A DNA stretch of 64,000 bases from Adlercreutzia hattorii (GCF_011405655.1 NZ_AP022829.1:186001-250000), one strand, 5' to 3'; positions 8,052 to 16,950 are shown, counted from the stretch's first letter. Notes: generated from the sequence alone by a model not told the origin. Translations and numbers: made by a program.

Positions 8052-9344
8052 GTGAACATTCTGCTGATCGGTTCGGGTGGGCGCGAACATGCCATCGCGT
8101 GGGCGCTGCAGAAGTCTCCGAACACCGACGTGCTGTACGTGGCGCCGGGCAACGGCGGCACGGCGGAAATCGCCGAGAACGTCGATCTGGATATCGCCGA
8201 CGGCGAGGCGCTGCTGAGTTTCGTGCACGAGCGCAACATCGGGCTGGTGGTCATCGGCCCTGAGGCACCGCTGGTCGATGGCGTGGCCGATCTGCTGCGC
8301 GCCGACGGCGTCCCGGTATTCGGGCCCAACGCCGACGGCGCTCAGCTGGAAGGCTCCAAGGCCTATTCCAAGGCATTCATGGAAGCCAACGATATTCCCA
8401 CGGCCGCTTACGGGCGCTTCGACGACGAGGCCGCTGCGCTTGCCTACGTGCGCGAGCAGGGCGCGCCCATTGTCATCAAGGCTGACGGCCTGGCGGCGGG
8501 CAAGGGCGTTGTGGTGGCCGAAACCGTGGAAGATGCCGAGGCTGCCGTGCGCGCCTGCTTCGACGGTGCCTTCGGCGATGCCGGCTCCACCGTGGTCATC
8601 GAGGAGTGCATGACGGGCCCCGAATGCTCGCTTCTGTGCTTCGTCACCGCCGGACAGTCGTTCCCCATGGCCCCCGCCCAGGATCACAAGCGCGCCTACG
8701 ACGGCGACTTGGGCCCCAACACCGGCGGCATGGGCGTGTACTCGCCGGTGCCCATCGTCACCGACGAGGAAATGGCTGCCATGGTGGCCATCATGGAGAA
8801 AGCGGCCGCCGCTACGGCCGTTGCTCCCTTCACCAGCGACTATCGCGGCACCCTGTACGGCGGCTTCATGCTGACCCCGGAAGGCCCGAAGATCGTGGAG
8901 TTCAACGTGCGCTTCGGCGACCCTGAGACGCAGGTCGTGCTGCCCCGCTTGGAAAGCGATCTGGTGGAGATCATGCTCGCGGTGGCCGAGGGGCGCCCCG
9001 AGGACGTGCAGCTGGAGTGGTCCGACGACTGGGCCGTTTCCGTGGTGCTTGCCAGTGAGGGGTACCCGGGCGCTTACGAAAAGGGCAAGGTCATCTTGGG
9101 CATCGAAGAGGCCGAGGAGCTGCCCGGCGTGACGGTTTTCCATGCGGGTACTCGCCGCAACTACGATGGCGAGCTGCTCACCAACGGCGGTCGCGTGCTG
9201 AATGTGGTGGCCAAAGGCGACGGCTTCGAAGAGGCTCGCGAGCGCGCCTACGAGGCCTGCGACCTCATCAACTTCGAAGGCAAGATGTACCGCCACGACA
9301 TCGGCAAGAAAGCTTTGCAGGGCCGCAGCGCGTGGGATCAATAG
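8052..9344 (+). CDS. purD: Phosphoribosylamine-glycine ligase (GAR synthetase)
   Basis: 430 residues starting at GTG with a GAGGAAAGGA site upstream. It makes glycinamide ribonucleotide, the second step of purine synthesis. The N-terminal domain opens MNILLIGSGGREHAIAWAL and APGNGGT. The ATP-grasp domain has KADGLAAGKGVVVA, DHKRAYDGDLGPNTGGMG (metal/ATP site) and EFNVRFGDPETQ. All are intact. It lies downstream of purA, but the intervening hairpin probably separates or modulates the two transcripts. Confidence 0.96.
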   Translation: MNILLIGSGGREHAIAWALQKSPNTDVLYVAPGNGGTAEIAENVDLDIADGEALLSFVHERNIGLVVIGPEAPLVDGVADLLRADGVPVFGPNADGAQLEGSKAYSKAFMEANDIPTAAYGRFDDEAAALAYVREQGAPIVIKADGLAAGKGVVVAETVEDAEAAVRACFDGAFGDAGSTVVIEECMTGPECSLLCFVTAGQSFPMAPAQDHKRAYDGDLGPNTGGMGVYSPVPIVTDEEMAAMVAIMEKAAAATAVAPFTSDYRGTLYGGFMLTPEGPKIVEFNVRFGDPETQVVLPRLESDLVEIMLAVAEGRPEDVQLEWSDDWAVSVVLASEGYPGAYEKGKVILGIEEAEELPGVTVFHAGTRRNYDGELLTNGGRVLNVVAKGDGFEEARERAYEACDLINFEGKMYRHDIGKKALQGRSAWDQ

Positions 9345-9383
9345 CCGCTGTCTAGAGGTTCAGCGCTAGGGATAGATTCCGTA

Positions 9384-9410
9384 GGGGCGGACCAAAGGTC
9401 CGCCCTTCTC
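9384..9410 (+). terminator. Terminator after purD; also a copy of an interspersed palindrome
   Basis: GGGCGGACC-AAA-GGTCCGCCC forms a 9-bp stem followed by TTCTC. The same GTAGGGGCGGAC arm recurs at 29776, so this may be a dispersed palindromic repeat recruited as a terminator. Confidence 0.7.
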
Positions 9411-9448
9411 AACCAAGGCAACCAGCCAAGAAAGAAGGAATGCGCGAT

Positions 9449-10894
9449 ATGCTTTCAGAACGAATGCTTTCCAAGGTAGTGGAGGCGTGCACGGCCAACT
9501 ACCTGCAGCTTAAGCCCTGCGACGAGGCGTTCATGCCCTCGCCCAACCCGGGGCAGCCTTATATGCTGTACATGCATGTGCCGTTCTGCGAGCGTTTGTG
9601 CCCCTACTGCTCCTTCAACCGCTTCCCCTTCCGCGAGGATCGCGCGAAGCCCTATTTCCAGAACATGCGCCGCGAGATGCGCATGCTGAAGGATCTTGGC
9701 TACGACTTCGATTCCGTGTACATCGGCGGCGGCACGCCCACCATTATGATCGACGAGCTGTGTGAGACTATCGATATGGCCCGCGATCTGTTCTCTGTCA
9801 AAGAGGTCTCCAGCGAGACAAATCCGAACCATCTCACCCATGAGTACTTGGAAAAGTTGAAGGGCCGTGTGCAGCGCCTGTCCGTGGGTGTGCAGTCCTT
9901 CGACGACGACTTGCTGCGCCAGATGGATCGCTACGAGAAGTACGGCAGCGGCCAGGAGATTCTCGAGCGCATTCAGGAGGCGTCGCCGTACTTCGTTTCC
10001 ATGAATGCCGACATGATCTTTAATTTTCCCGCGCAGAACGAGGACACGCTCATCCGCGACATTGAGATGGTGGTGGCCTCCGGCGCAAGCCAGACGACGT
10101 TCTACCCGCTGATGGCCTCGCCGTCGGTGCAGCGGTCACTGGCCGCCACGGTGGGCAAGGTGGACTACAACCGCGAGCGCCGCTTCTACGAGATCATCTG
10201 CGATCTGCTGCTGGGAGATTTGCCTGGCGGGCAGCCGGGCCTGTTCGAGTTGGGCAGCGCCTGGACGTTCAACCGCCGCGGCACCGGTGCGGCCGGCGAG
10301 GACGCCATGATCGACGAGTACGTGGTCGATTACGAGGAGTACCCGGCCATCGGCAGTGGCGGCATCACCTATCTGGGCGAGAATTTGTACGTGAACACGT
10401 TCTCGGTGCGCGAGTACAACACGGCCATCGAGGCGGGGCATATGTCCATGATGGGCAAGACCACGTTCTCGCTGCGCGACCGCATGCGCTACCGCTTTAT
10501 GATGCAGCTGTTCGGTCTGCGTCTTGATAAGCGCCAGTTTGCGCGCGATTTCGGCATGTCCGTCGAGCGCGGCCTGCCCGTGGAGATGGGCTTCATGCGC
10601 GCGTGCGGGGCTTTTGCCACCGACAACGCCGAGGAGCTGACGCTGACCCCCAAGGGCCGCTATCTGGTGGTGGTCATGATGCGCCAGTTCTTCATCGGTG
10701 TGAACAACCTGCGCGACCAGGCTCGCGCGGCGCTCACGGGAGAGGAGCGCGAGCTTATCTTCGGCGACGGGAAAGATTGCGGGACCGTGGTGGCCAAGCC
10801 GGCATCGGCCGACGCTGTCGCGGCGGAAATTGCTCGGGAAGAGGAGGCCTCGGCGATTCTTGATGGCACTCAAGCCGTGGCTTCGGGGGAATAA
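9449..10894 (+). CDS. Radical SAM protein of the HemN/HemW (coproporphyrinogen oxidase-like) family
   Basis: 481 residues. The SAM/4Fe-4S motif CERLCPYC (Cys 47, 51, 54) follows YMHVPFCE as in HemN/HemW proteins, with YIGGGTPT and the Gln/Ser-rich RLSVGVQSFDD downstream. Family members are oxygen-independent coproporphyrinogen oxidases, heme chaperones (HemW) or anaerobic heme-cleaving enzymes (ChuW/HutW). The long C-terminal region (~200 residues) is not diagnostic to me. The second ATG (9449) is preferred because AGAAGGA lies 9 bp before it, whereas it abuts the first ATG at 9440. A prepilin peptidase follows after 9 bp. Confidence 0.85.
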   Translation: MLSERMLSKVVEACTANYLQLKPCDEAFMPSPNPGQPYMLYMHVPFCERLCPYCSFNRFPFREDRAKPYFQNMRREMRMLKDLGYDFDSVYIGGGTPTIMIDELCETIDMARDLFSVKEVSSETNPNHLTHEYLEKLKGRVQRLSVGVQSFDDDLLRQMDRYEKYGSGQEILERIQEASPYFVSMNADMIFNFPAQNEDTLIRDIEMVVASGASQTTFYPLMASPSVQRSLAATVGKVDYNRERRFYEIICDLLLGDLPGGQPGLFELGSAWTFNRRGTGAAGEDAMIDEYVVDYEEYPAIGSGGITYLGENLYVNTFSVREYNTAIEAGHMSMMGKTTFSLRDRMRYRFMMQLFGLRLDKRQFARDFGMSVERGLPVEMGFMRACGAFATDNAEELTLTPKGRYLVVVMMRQFFIGVNNLRDQARAALTGEERELIFGDGKDCGTVVAKPASADAVAAEIAREEEASAILDGTQAVASGE

Positions 10895-10903
10895 ACGGCG
10901 CCG

Positions 10904-11605
10904 ATGACTTATGTTTCCATCATAACGCTGGTCACGTACGCCCTCGTGCTGGGGTTGCTAGCCGTCGTATCCGTTATCGATGTGCGGTCGCGGCGCGTGC
11001 CCAATGTGCTGGCCGGCGCACTGGGTCTTCTGTGGGTGGCTTGGCGTGTGGTGCTCGGGTTCGCGGGAGCGCACATGGGCTTGGGTTTCCGAGCTGAGTT
11101 CCTCGGGCCCGCGCCTGATGTGCTGGTGCCTCCCGGGTTGGAAATCGGCGGCATCTCCTTTGCGAGCGGCATCTTAGGCGCTGTGGTGCTCGGCGGAGGC
11201 TTGCTTGTGCTGACGACGGTTTACGAGCTTGTTCGGCGCAAGGAGGCTTTCGGCGGCGGTGATATCAAACTCATGGCCGTGCTTGGGTTGTTTCTCGGGT
11301 TAGAGCGCGGGGTTGTTTGCCTGCTGACGGCGTGCGTGCTCAGTGTCGCCTATGTGTTTGGCCGCGAGATTGGCCGCCGAGTGATGGGACGAGGGCGGCG
11401 CAGCTGTCGGAAAGGCGCGGGAGCGTCCGACGCGTTGCTTGGCCGAGGCCGCGGATCTTCCGATCCGGCTTCTGTTAGTGAGCCCTTCTTGAGCGGCGCC
11501 ATTCGGGAAGTTACCACCGAGCAGGATCGCGATTCCCTCCTCGCCGGCACGATGCCCTTTGCCCCTTTCATCGCCCTCGGCACCCTCGTCGCCTTCGTGG
11601 CGTAA
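10904..11605 (+). CDS. Type IV prepilin peptidase (A24 family)
   Basis: 233 residues, mostly hydrophobic, with about six membrane segments. The two catalytic aspartates of A24 peptidases are visible, in SVIDVRSRRVPN near residue 27 and in FGGGDIKLMA near residue 115. It lacks the N-terminal methyltransferase domain of PilD, so it resembles TadV/CpaA-type enzymes that cleave pilin leader peptides at the membrane. A basic loop near residues 160-185 is unusual. No pilus genes are near, so its substrates lie elsewhere. The Shine-Dalgarno is weak; translation may be coupled to the preceding gene. Confidence 0.85.
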   Translation: MTYVSIITLVTYALVLGLLAVVSVIDVRSRRVPNVLAGALGLLWVAWRVVLGFAGAHMGLGFRAEFLGPAPDVLVPPGLEIGGISFASGILGAVVLGGGLLVLTTVYELVRRKEAFGGGDIKLMAVLGLFLGLERGVVCLLTACVLSVAYVFGREIGRRVMGRGRRSCRKGAGASDALLGRGRGSSDPASVSEPFLSGAIREVTTEQDRDSLLAGTMPFAPFIALGTLVAFVA

Positions 11606-11619
11606 ACTGAGCACCAAAC

Positions 11620-11650
11620 ATGAGTCGAGGGGGCATTCCCCCCGACTCAT
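11620..11650. terminator. Hairpin between converging genes
   Basis: ATGAGTCGAGGGG pairs with CCCCCGACTCAT around a short loop. It sits between the prepilin peptidase and the reverse-strand ATPase, whose stop codon adjoins it. It has no strong T-run on either side, so it is a weak or bidirectional terminator at best. Confidence 0.5.
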
Positions 11651-12747
11651 CACTCATTCCGTTTGCGAAGGTGCTCGGCGAGGAAGGGGACGTCGAAAGC
11701 GACCTTTCCCCGGCCGGCGCTTTTGATGACGCCGCCCTCAATGAGCCGTCGACGGTATTTCTGCGCATAGTCGACCGTTGCACCCATGGCCTCAGCGATG
11801 GCGGCTATAGGCGCAGGATCTCCCAGTACGGCCATAGCTTCAAGAAAGTTTACGTCGCGTTCAGAAAGAGCGGCGAGCGTGGTGGCGCAGACGTCACTTT
11901 GGAAATCATCGCCCGAGGTTCGGAGCGCTTCGGCGAGGCTTTCTTCAGACACCTTGCCGTTTTCAGCATAGAGACAGGTGTAATGCCCCACAAGCTGAAG
12001 AAGATAGGGACTGCCAGCGGTGTACGCCGCCGCGTCACGGCGCAGATCGCTTGCTATAGCGATGCCAAGAGAGTCGAACGATCGCTTGAAGAAGGCATCC
12101 ACTTCCCCCTGCTCCAGCGGAGGAAGAGTAATCTTCCGCGCTCGGTTGAGGAACGTGAGCACTCTGTCGTTGAGCGTTGTGGAAACAGCTCCCGGCAGAC
12201 CGGCCATAACAAGGGACACATTCAGCCTCTCGCCCACCATTTCCTGGTAGGTGCCGATGAGGTGACGAACCTCCGGCGACGAGGCCTGCAGTTCATCTAT
12301 CAGGATAAGCGCCCCCCGATCTTTTGCAGTGAGTTGGCGGCACAGTTGCACGAGTCGCTGTTGGGGGCTTTTGGTTGTTGCCGCGTCCCTCTCTAGTTGG
12401 ATGCCCGCTGAGAAACCGAGCGCTCCTACGCTGCCGCCGGTGAGATGCAGCTTTCCGTCTGCAGATAGCTGACAGTCGTCCTCGAGCTTTTCGAGAATGC
12501 GCTCAAGCATGCCATCTGAGACAATGGTGGGGTTGGCCACGGCGAACCCCTGCTTTCGCATGCGGTCAGCCAGCTCCCAAAGAAGCACCGTCTTCCCGCT
12601 TCCTCGCTGGCCCAGTATCACAACAGCTCGCTCGCGGCTGCCCGGCCGCGATTGAAGGCCCTGCTCCAACTGGTCGAGTAGCTGTTCACGGCCCACCAGG
12701 AAAGAAGGGCGGTTACCGAAGGAGGGGGAGAACACCTCGTCATACAT
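11650..12747 (-). CDS. AAA ATPase with C-terminal winged-helix-like region (ORC/Cdc6-like), function unknown
   Basis: 365 residues. Walker A GQRGSGKT is at 46-53 and Walker B ALILIDELQ at 146-154, then a sensor-like LVMAGLPG. The tail after residue 280 (SERDVNFLEAMAVLGDPAPIAAIAEAMG) resembles a winged helix. Stand-alone ATPases of this type occur in mobile or defence neighbourhoods, but no substrate is known. It is divergent from another ATPase gene across a repeat-filled 296-bp region. A good promoter and three 19-bp repeats lie directly upstream, which suggests controlled, perhaps self-regulated, expression. Confidence 0.75.
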   Translation of the reverse strand: MYDEVFSPSFGNRPSFLVGREQLLDQLEQGLQSRPGSRERAVVILGQRGSGKTVLLWELADRMRKQGFAVANPTIVSDGMLERILEKLEDDCQLSADGKLHLTGGSVGALGFSAGIQLERDAATTKSPQQRLVQLCRQLTAKDRGALILIDELQASSPEVRHLIGTYQEMVGERLNVSLVMAGLPGAVSTTLNDRVLTFLNRARKITLPPLEQGEVDAFFKRSFDSLGIAIASDLRRDAAAYTAGSPYLLQLVGHYTCLYAENGKVSEESLAEALRTSGDDFQSDVCATTLAALSERDVNFLEAMAVLGDPAPIAAIAEAMGATVDYAQKYRRRLIEGGVIKSAGRGKVAFDVPFLAEHLRKRNE

Positions 12748-12750
12748 AGT

Positions 12751-12807
12751 TTTCCTTTCTTTCCTTTGTTTTCCTTTCTTTCCTATTATTTCCTTTTTTT
12801 CCTATTT
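12751..12807 (-). repeat. Three tandem 19-bp repeats over the reverse promoter
   Basis: Three 19-bp units start at 12751, 12770 and 12789. Each holds two TTTCC blocks (GGAAA on the transcribed strand), giving six blocks spaced 9, 10, 9, 10, 9 bp, close to one helical turn. The array covers the -10, the start site and the leader of the reverse-strand ATPase gene, so it looks like an operator. Confidence 0.75.
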
Positions 12808-12812
12808 GTCAA
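12783..12812 (-). promoter_or_regulatory. Sigma-70 promoter of the reverse-strand ATPase gene
   Basis: On the reverse strand a perfect TTGACA (12807-12812) is followed after 17-18 bp by ATAATA/TAATAG (12783-12789). The start codon is about 36 bp downstream of the -10. The promoter is embedded in the 19-bp repeats. Confidence 0.7.
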
Positions 12813-12964
12813 AGTGACGGGTAATTCGCCCGCAGTGCTGCGGCCCCGGTGTCGCTGCTCAGCAGTAGGACATCAGCTCTCAGCTGCCGCTGATTTAGGG
12901 GTGTTTTGTCGCAGGGCTCCTTGAGAGGCCTTCTGCGAAGCGCCATTGGACTACAACCCACAAA

Positions 12965-13024
12965 TTCGGATTTTAGTAAATTTTAATTCGGATTTTGGTA
13001 AAATGAAACTCGGATTTTAGTAAA
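12965..13024 (+). repeat. Three direct repeats with exact 22-bp period upstream of the DUF4143 ATPase
   Basis: Copies of TTCGGATTTTAGTAAA start at 12965, 12987 and 13009 (third copy begins CTCGG; second has one A-to-G change). The period is exactly 22 bp, about two helical turns. The second copy contains an extended -10 (TGG TAAAAT at 12996-13004), and the third forms an inverted repeat with AATCCGAG at 13026-13033, next to the ribosome-binding site. This looks like an autoregulatory operator. Confidence 0.8.
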
Positions 13025-13043
13025 CAATCCGAGAGGAGTCACT

Positions 13044-14348
13044 GTGGGTCAAGCATCCGTCAAGCCCCAAGGATACCTTCCTCGCCTCGTTGATGAGCAG
13101 GTGGAACGTTGTCTGAGGATATTCGGCGCCGTGGAGATAGAGGGCACGAAGTGGTGCGGAAAGACATGGACGGCGCGGCAACATGGCGCCTCCATCAGCT
13201 ACGTGGACGAAGAGCTGTCCCTGGCGCAGGACGACCCCTCGCTCATGCTCATGGGGGAGCGCCCGCATGTCATTGACGAGTGGCAGCACGTACCCGCCAT
13301 CTGGAACCTCGTGCGCCATGGTGTTGACGAGACGAGGGGCCTACGGGGCGCCTGGATCCTCACGGGCTCTTCGACGCCGCCCAATCACCGCAGCGCGGCA
13401 GGGGAGGGGGATAAAAGGCACAGCGGCGCGGGGCGAATCGGCCGCATCAAGATGTCCCCTATGACGCTCTCCGAATCGGGGGAATCCGAGAAAAGCGTCT
13501 CTCTCGCCCGACTTTTCGAGGAACCCCCTGTTCCGGTTATCGTCGGGGGCAATACGGAGCAGCTCGTCGATGTGACCTGCCGGGGTGGCTGGCCTGAAGC
13601 AGTCGACCTTTCTCCCTTGGATGCCCAGGCGATTGTCCGCGAGTACCTCTCTGCGATCTGTTATGAGAGCGCTCCCGACCAAGGTCTTGATCCTTTTGTT
13701 GCCGAGCGCATCATCGCCTCGCTGGCTCGCAATTTGGGGCAGGCTGCCACCTATGGCACCATTAGGGAAGACGCCCTGGGGTCAACGGGAGACGACCTCG
13801 CCGATCGCCAAATCGGCGAGTATCTCAGCTTCTTCAATCGTATCTATCTTGTCTCGGAGGTTCCCGGCTGGGAGCCCCCGTCCCGCTCGAAGAAACGCCT
13901 GCAGGTCAAGCCGAAGCGGTATTTGGCAGACCCTTCGCTCGCCGTCGCAGCGCTCGGCATGTCGCCGGCTGTCCTGCTCGAGGATTGGCAGACGTTTGGA
14001 CTGGTTTTCGAGAACCTATGTCTTCGCGACCTCGTTGCATATACCCGTGCGCATGAGCTCGCCCGCCCTATTCCCGTTCGCTACTACCGCGATGACTCCG
14101 GGCTCGAGGTGGACGCCATCGTGGAGCTGGCGGACGGCCGTTGGGCCGCCTTCGAGATCAAGACGAGTGAAAGTAAGGTCGACCAGGCGGTTTCGAATCT
14201 CAAACGGCTTCGCAAGAAACTCTGCGAGAACCCCCGAGCTCAGACGAGGCCCCCAGCGTTCATGGCCGTTATCGTGGGCATAGGGAAGTACGCGCGCGTC
14301 GTTGAGGAGGGCATCTACGTTATACCCATTCGTGCGCTGACGGCATAA
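13044..14348 (+). CDS. ATP-binding protein, AAA_14 + DUF4143
   Basis: 434 residues starting at GTG with GAGAGGAG 5 bp upstream. The AAA_14 domain has Walker A EGTKWCGKT near residue 37 and HVIDEWQHVP as the Walker B region. The DUF4143 part holds RYLADPSLAVAALG and the restriction-nuclease-like segment DDSGLEVDAIVEL...AFEIKTSE near residues 350-380. This family is widespread in anaerobes, usually as stand-alone genes, and its biochemical role is not settled. The E-V-D...E-I-K arrangement suggests a PD-(D/E)XK-type nuclease fold. The upstream iterons point to tight regulation. Confidence 0.85.
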   Translation: MGQASVKPQGYLPRLVDEQVERCLRIFGAVEIEGTKWCGKTWTARQHGASISYVDEELSLAQDDPSLMLMGERPHVIDEWQHVPAIWNLVRHGVDETRGLRGAWILTGSSTPPNHRSAAGEGDKRHSGAGRIGRIKMSPMTLSESGESEKSVSLARLFEEPPVPVIVGGNTEQLVDVTCRGGWPEAVDLSPLDAQAIVREYLSAICYESAPDQGLDPFVAERIIASLARNLGQAATYGTIREDALGSTGDDLADRQIGEYLSFFNRIYLVSEVPGWEPPSRSKKRLQVKPKRYLADPSLAVAALGMSPAVLLEDWQTFGLVFENLCLRDLVAYTRAHELARPIPVRYYRDDSGLEVDAIVELADGRWAAFEIKTSESKVDQAVSNLKRLRKKLCENPRAQTRPPAFMAVIVGIGKYARVVEEGIYVIPIRALTA

Positions 14349-14364
14349 TGCGGCAAAAAAGTTC

Positions 14365-14393
14365 TTGCAATGGGGAGGGCATCCCGCTAAAAT
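14365..14393 (+). promoter_or_regulatory. Promoter of tRNA-Phe
   Basis: TTGCAA and TAAAAT are separated by 17 bp, and the tRNA begins 38 bp after the -10. Confidence 0.65.
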
Positions 14394-14430
14394 ATACGGA
14401 CGCGCAAGGAACCAGTGGTTTCGCGCCTAT

Positions 14431-14506
14431 GGTCGGGTAGCTCAGTTGGTAGAGCAGCGGACTGAAAATCCGCGTGCCGAGGGTTCAAGTCCCCCTCCGA
14501 CCACCA
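14431..14506 (+). tRNA. tRNA-Phe (GAA)
   Basis: A full 76-nt cloverleaf: acceptor GGTCGGG/TCCGACC, D arm with AGCTCAGTTGGTAGAGC, anticodon loop CTGAAAA with GAA at 14464-14466, T arm with GGTTCAAGTCC, discriminator A and encoded CCA. A terminator follows 10 bp later. Confidence 0.97.
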
Positions 14507-14515
14507 TGAATTTGA

Positions 14516-14543
14516 AAAGACCCCCAGTCATGGGGGTCTTTTT
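14516..14543 (+). terminator. Terminator after tRNA-Phe
   Basis: AAAGACCCCCA pairs with TGGGGGTCTTT around GTCA and is followed by a T-run. Confidence 0.85.
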
Positions 14544-14712
14544 GTATCTGGGCAAATCCCCTGGTGGGCCCACGGAAGCAACGGCGATCATTCGCGGTTG
14601 CTCCAAACCACAGGACTCAGGGGAATCTCAGAAAGAATCTCTGAATTCAGAGATTAATATCAGAATTCAGAGATTCTTCCGAGATCGCAGGCTGTATCTT
14701 AAAAGGCACGGC

Positions 14713-15300
14713 CTAGAGCTGATGCAGTTCTACGGTGCCGTGCTCGTAGATGGCGTAGCTGGCGGAGCCGTCTTTGGGGTGGCCGACGCTGCCGGGGTTG
14801 ATGAAGGTGACCGCTGGCGCAGCGAAAGTCCCGGCTCCTCCTTCCCCGCTCGTGTCCCGCGCGGCCGCGATGCCTTTTGCGAACGCGGGTGCCGCTTCCG
14901 GCCCGATGCCTTTCACGTGGGTGTGGCCCGAGAGTACGAATGATCCTGCAGGAAGCCCCGCAACGGCGGCCGCCAAATCCAGATGCCCATGGGTGAGCAG
15001 CAGCGTCGTCCTCTCGTCCACTACCAGCGCATAATCGCCTAGGCAGGGGAAGTTCAGCACCATTTGATCCACCTCGGAGTCGCAATTGCCCCGCACTGCC
15101 GTGATGCGATCGGCCAGCCCGTTCAGCAGCTTCGCCACCTGGGCCGGCGCGTAGCCCTCGGGCAGGGGGTTACGCGGCCCGTGATACAGCAGGTCGCCAA
15201 GCAGCAGCAGCCGGTCGGCGCCCTCTTCGCGAAAGCGCGCCACCAGCATTTCAGCGGCTGGCAGCGCGCCGTGAATATCGGAAGCAATGAGATAGCGCAT
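14713..15300 (-). CDS. YfcE/MJ0936-family metallophosphodiesterase
   Basis: 195 residues. The motifs of this small phosphoesterase family are all present in order: SDIHG, GDLLYHG, GNCDSEV, LTHGHLD and SGHTHVKG. Family members hydrolyse phosphodiesters with Mn2+ in vitro, and their natural substrate is uncertain. The start at 15300 is chosen because AAGGAG lies about 7 bp before it and MRYLIASDIHG matches the usual N-terminus. The open frame continues upstream for ~89 codons without such support. It is a single-gene unit. Confidence 0.9.
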   Translation of the reverse strand: MRYLIASDIHGALPAAEMLVARFREEGADRLLLLGDLLYHGPRNPLPEGYAPAQVAKLLNGLADRITAVRGNCDSEVDQMVLNFPCLGDYALVVDERTTLLLTHGHLDLAAAVAGLPAGSFVLSGHTHVKGIGPEAAPAFAKGIAAARDTSGEGGAGTFAAPAVTFINPGSVGHPKDGSASYAIYEHGTVELHQL

Positions 15301-15417
15301 AGGGCTCTCCTTCAAAACGGGTACGCTCCCATAGCGCCCCATCGATAGTGCCTCGCCAGTATAGCAGCGCTCTTCGAAACATCGGCATTCGTCATAGATT
15401 GGCAATAGATCGTGCCG

Positions 15418-15445
15418 TTGACCTCCGTGTCGCAACAAATAATTA
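15418..15445 (+). promoter_or_regulatory. Possible promoter of the diguanylate cyclase gene
   Basis: TTGACC and TAATTA are 16 bp apart, in the 278-bp gap between two divergent genes and about 130 bp before the cyclase ATG. The match is moderate and no other signal was found in this gap. Confidence 0.35.
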
Positions 15446-15578
15446 CATGCGAGGAAGGAGTTGTTGCAGCAACGGCTTCCGAATGCGTCAGCGGTGGTAT
15501 GATCGTGGGGGAGAGAACGAGGCGCGAGGAACCGCAGCTGGCGGCTTTTCGTTTGGATGAAGCGCAAAGGGGCTGGTT

Positions 15579-16928
15579 ATGACGATATTTCATCGGGTGA
15601 CCGAGGGCAAGCTCGGCTCTCATGATGGGTGTGCGATCGAAGATGAGGTGTCCCAGGAATTTCTCGATCGCATTCCCGGAGGTCTGTTCCGCTATCGCGC
15701 CGACGATGAGGGCGGTACCATCGATTACGTGAGCCGCGATGTGCTGGAGCTGTTCGGCTGCGCTACCTACGAGGAATTCTGCGCCATTACGGACAACAGC
15801 TTTATCGGCATGGTCCACCCGGATGACCGCCGGCGCGTCACCGACGAGATAACCTCCCAGATCAAGTGCGGCAACACCTACGCGGTTACCTATCGGCTGA
15901 ATCGTCCCGACGGCGCCGAAGTATGGGTGGACGACCGCGGCCGCTATGTGGTGGACGACGAGGGACAGGCGTGGTTCTATGTCACCATCATCGACATCAC
16001 CGAGAAGATGAGCTACCAGCGCAAGCTGGAACGGGCCGAAGAGCGGGTGGAAATGCTCACAGTGCTCTCGCGCGACGTTATCTTCGATATCGACTGCCAG
16101 GCGCAGACCGGCGAGATCTTCGGCGATTTCGAGGCGCGCTTCAACCGTGAGCCGCAGTCGGACGACCTCATTTTGCAGAAGCGTTGCGACAAAGAATGCT
16201 CTATCGATCTGGAAGTGCACGACATCGAGCGCATTCGCGACATCGTTGCGCAAGGCGACTTCATCGATATGGAAACCTCACTACCCAATGCGGAAGGCGA
16301 CCCCATCTGGTGCCGCTACCAGTCTTTCGTGCTATTCAACGGCGTTGGTTGTCCCGTTCGCCATGTGGGTCGTCTTCTGGACACCCACGAGATGGTCATG
16401 CGCGAGGCCACCCTGCGGAAGAAGGCCGAGCTGGATGGCCTTACGGGCATCTTCAATCGCGAGGCCGCCATGACGCGCATCGAAAAGGCGTTGACGAGTG
16501 AGGATTGCGCCCAAGGTTGCAGTCTCTTTCTCGTGGACGTGGACAACTTCAAGCAGGTGAACGACGGTTTCGGCCACCCGGAAGGCGATCGGGTGCTGCA
16601 GGAGATTGCCGCGTTTCTCAGCCGGAACATGCGTAAGGATGACGTGGTGGCCCGCCTCGGTGGCGACGAGTTCGCCGTGTTTGCCGCCGGTCTCGTGCCT
16701 GGGCCGGCTTTAGACCGCGTGCTGTCCCAGCTGTCCGGCGGCATTTACGCCACAACGCCGCGCCCCGCCGATATGCCCGAGGGCTTACACCCCTCCATCA
16801 CCATCGGCGCGGTGGCCTGCACCCGCACGCCCGTCACCTTCGACGACCTGTACCAGGTGGCTGACGAGGCGCTCTATGTGGCCAAGCGCGCCGGCAAAAG
16901 CCAGGCGGCGCTGCGGTACCTCGACTAA
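15579..16928 (+). CDS. PAS-GGDEF diguanylate cyclase
   Basis: 449 residues, no membrane segment. A PAS domain (about 28-150: GGLFRYRADDEGGTIDYVSRD, then FIGMVHPDDR and VTIIDITEKM) is followed by a short coiled linker, a second PAS-like region (160-270) and the GGDEF domain (about 275-449). The active site ARLGGDEFAVF is intact with GGDEF at 361-365. RKDD, five residues before it, fits the inhibitory I-site RxxD. It should therefore make c-di-GMP under feedback control, in response to a cytosolic signal. Confidence 0.93.
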   Translation: MTIFHRVTEGKLGSHDGCAIEDEVSQEFLDRIPGGLFRYRADDEGGTIDYVSRDVLELFGCATYEEFCAITDNSFIGMVHPDDRRRVTDEITSQIKCGNTYAVTYRLNRPDGAEVWVDDRGRYVVDDEGQAWFYVTIIDITEKMSYQRKLERAEERVEMLTVLSRDVIFDIDCQAQTGEIFGDFEARFNREPQSDDLILQKRCDKECSIDLEVHDIERIRDIVAQGDFIDMETSLPNAEGDPIWCRYQSFVLFNGVGCPVRHVGRLLDTHEMVMREATLRKKAELDGLTGIFNREAAMTRIEKALTSEDCAQGCSLFLVDVDNFKQVNDGFGHPEGDRVLQEIAAFLSRNMRKDDVVARLGGDEFAVFAAGLVPGPALDRVLSQLSGGIYATTPRPADMPEGLHPSITIGAVACTRTPVTFDDLYQVADEALYVAKRAGKSQAALRYLD

Positions 16929-16950
16929 CTCGACTAATCCTTGCTCCGAT

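Noticed and set aside
14365-14943. A forward open frame running through the tRNA-Phe gene
   Set aside because: It includes the tRNA and its terminator and has no ribosome-binding site.
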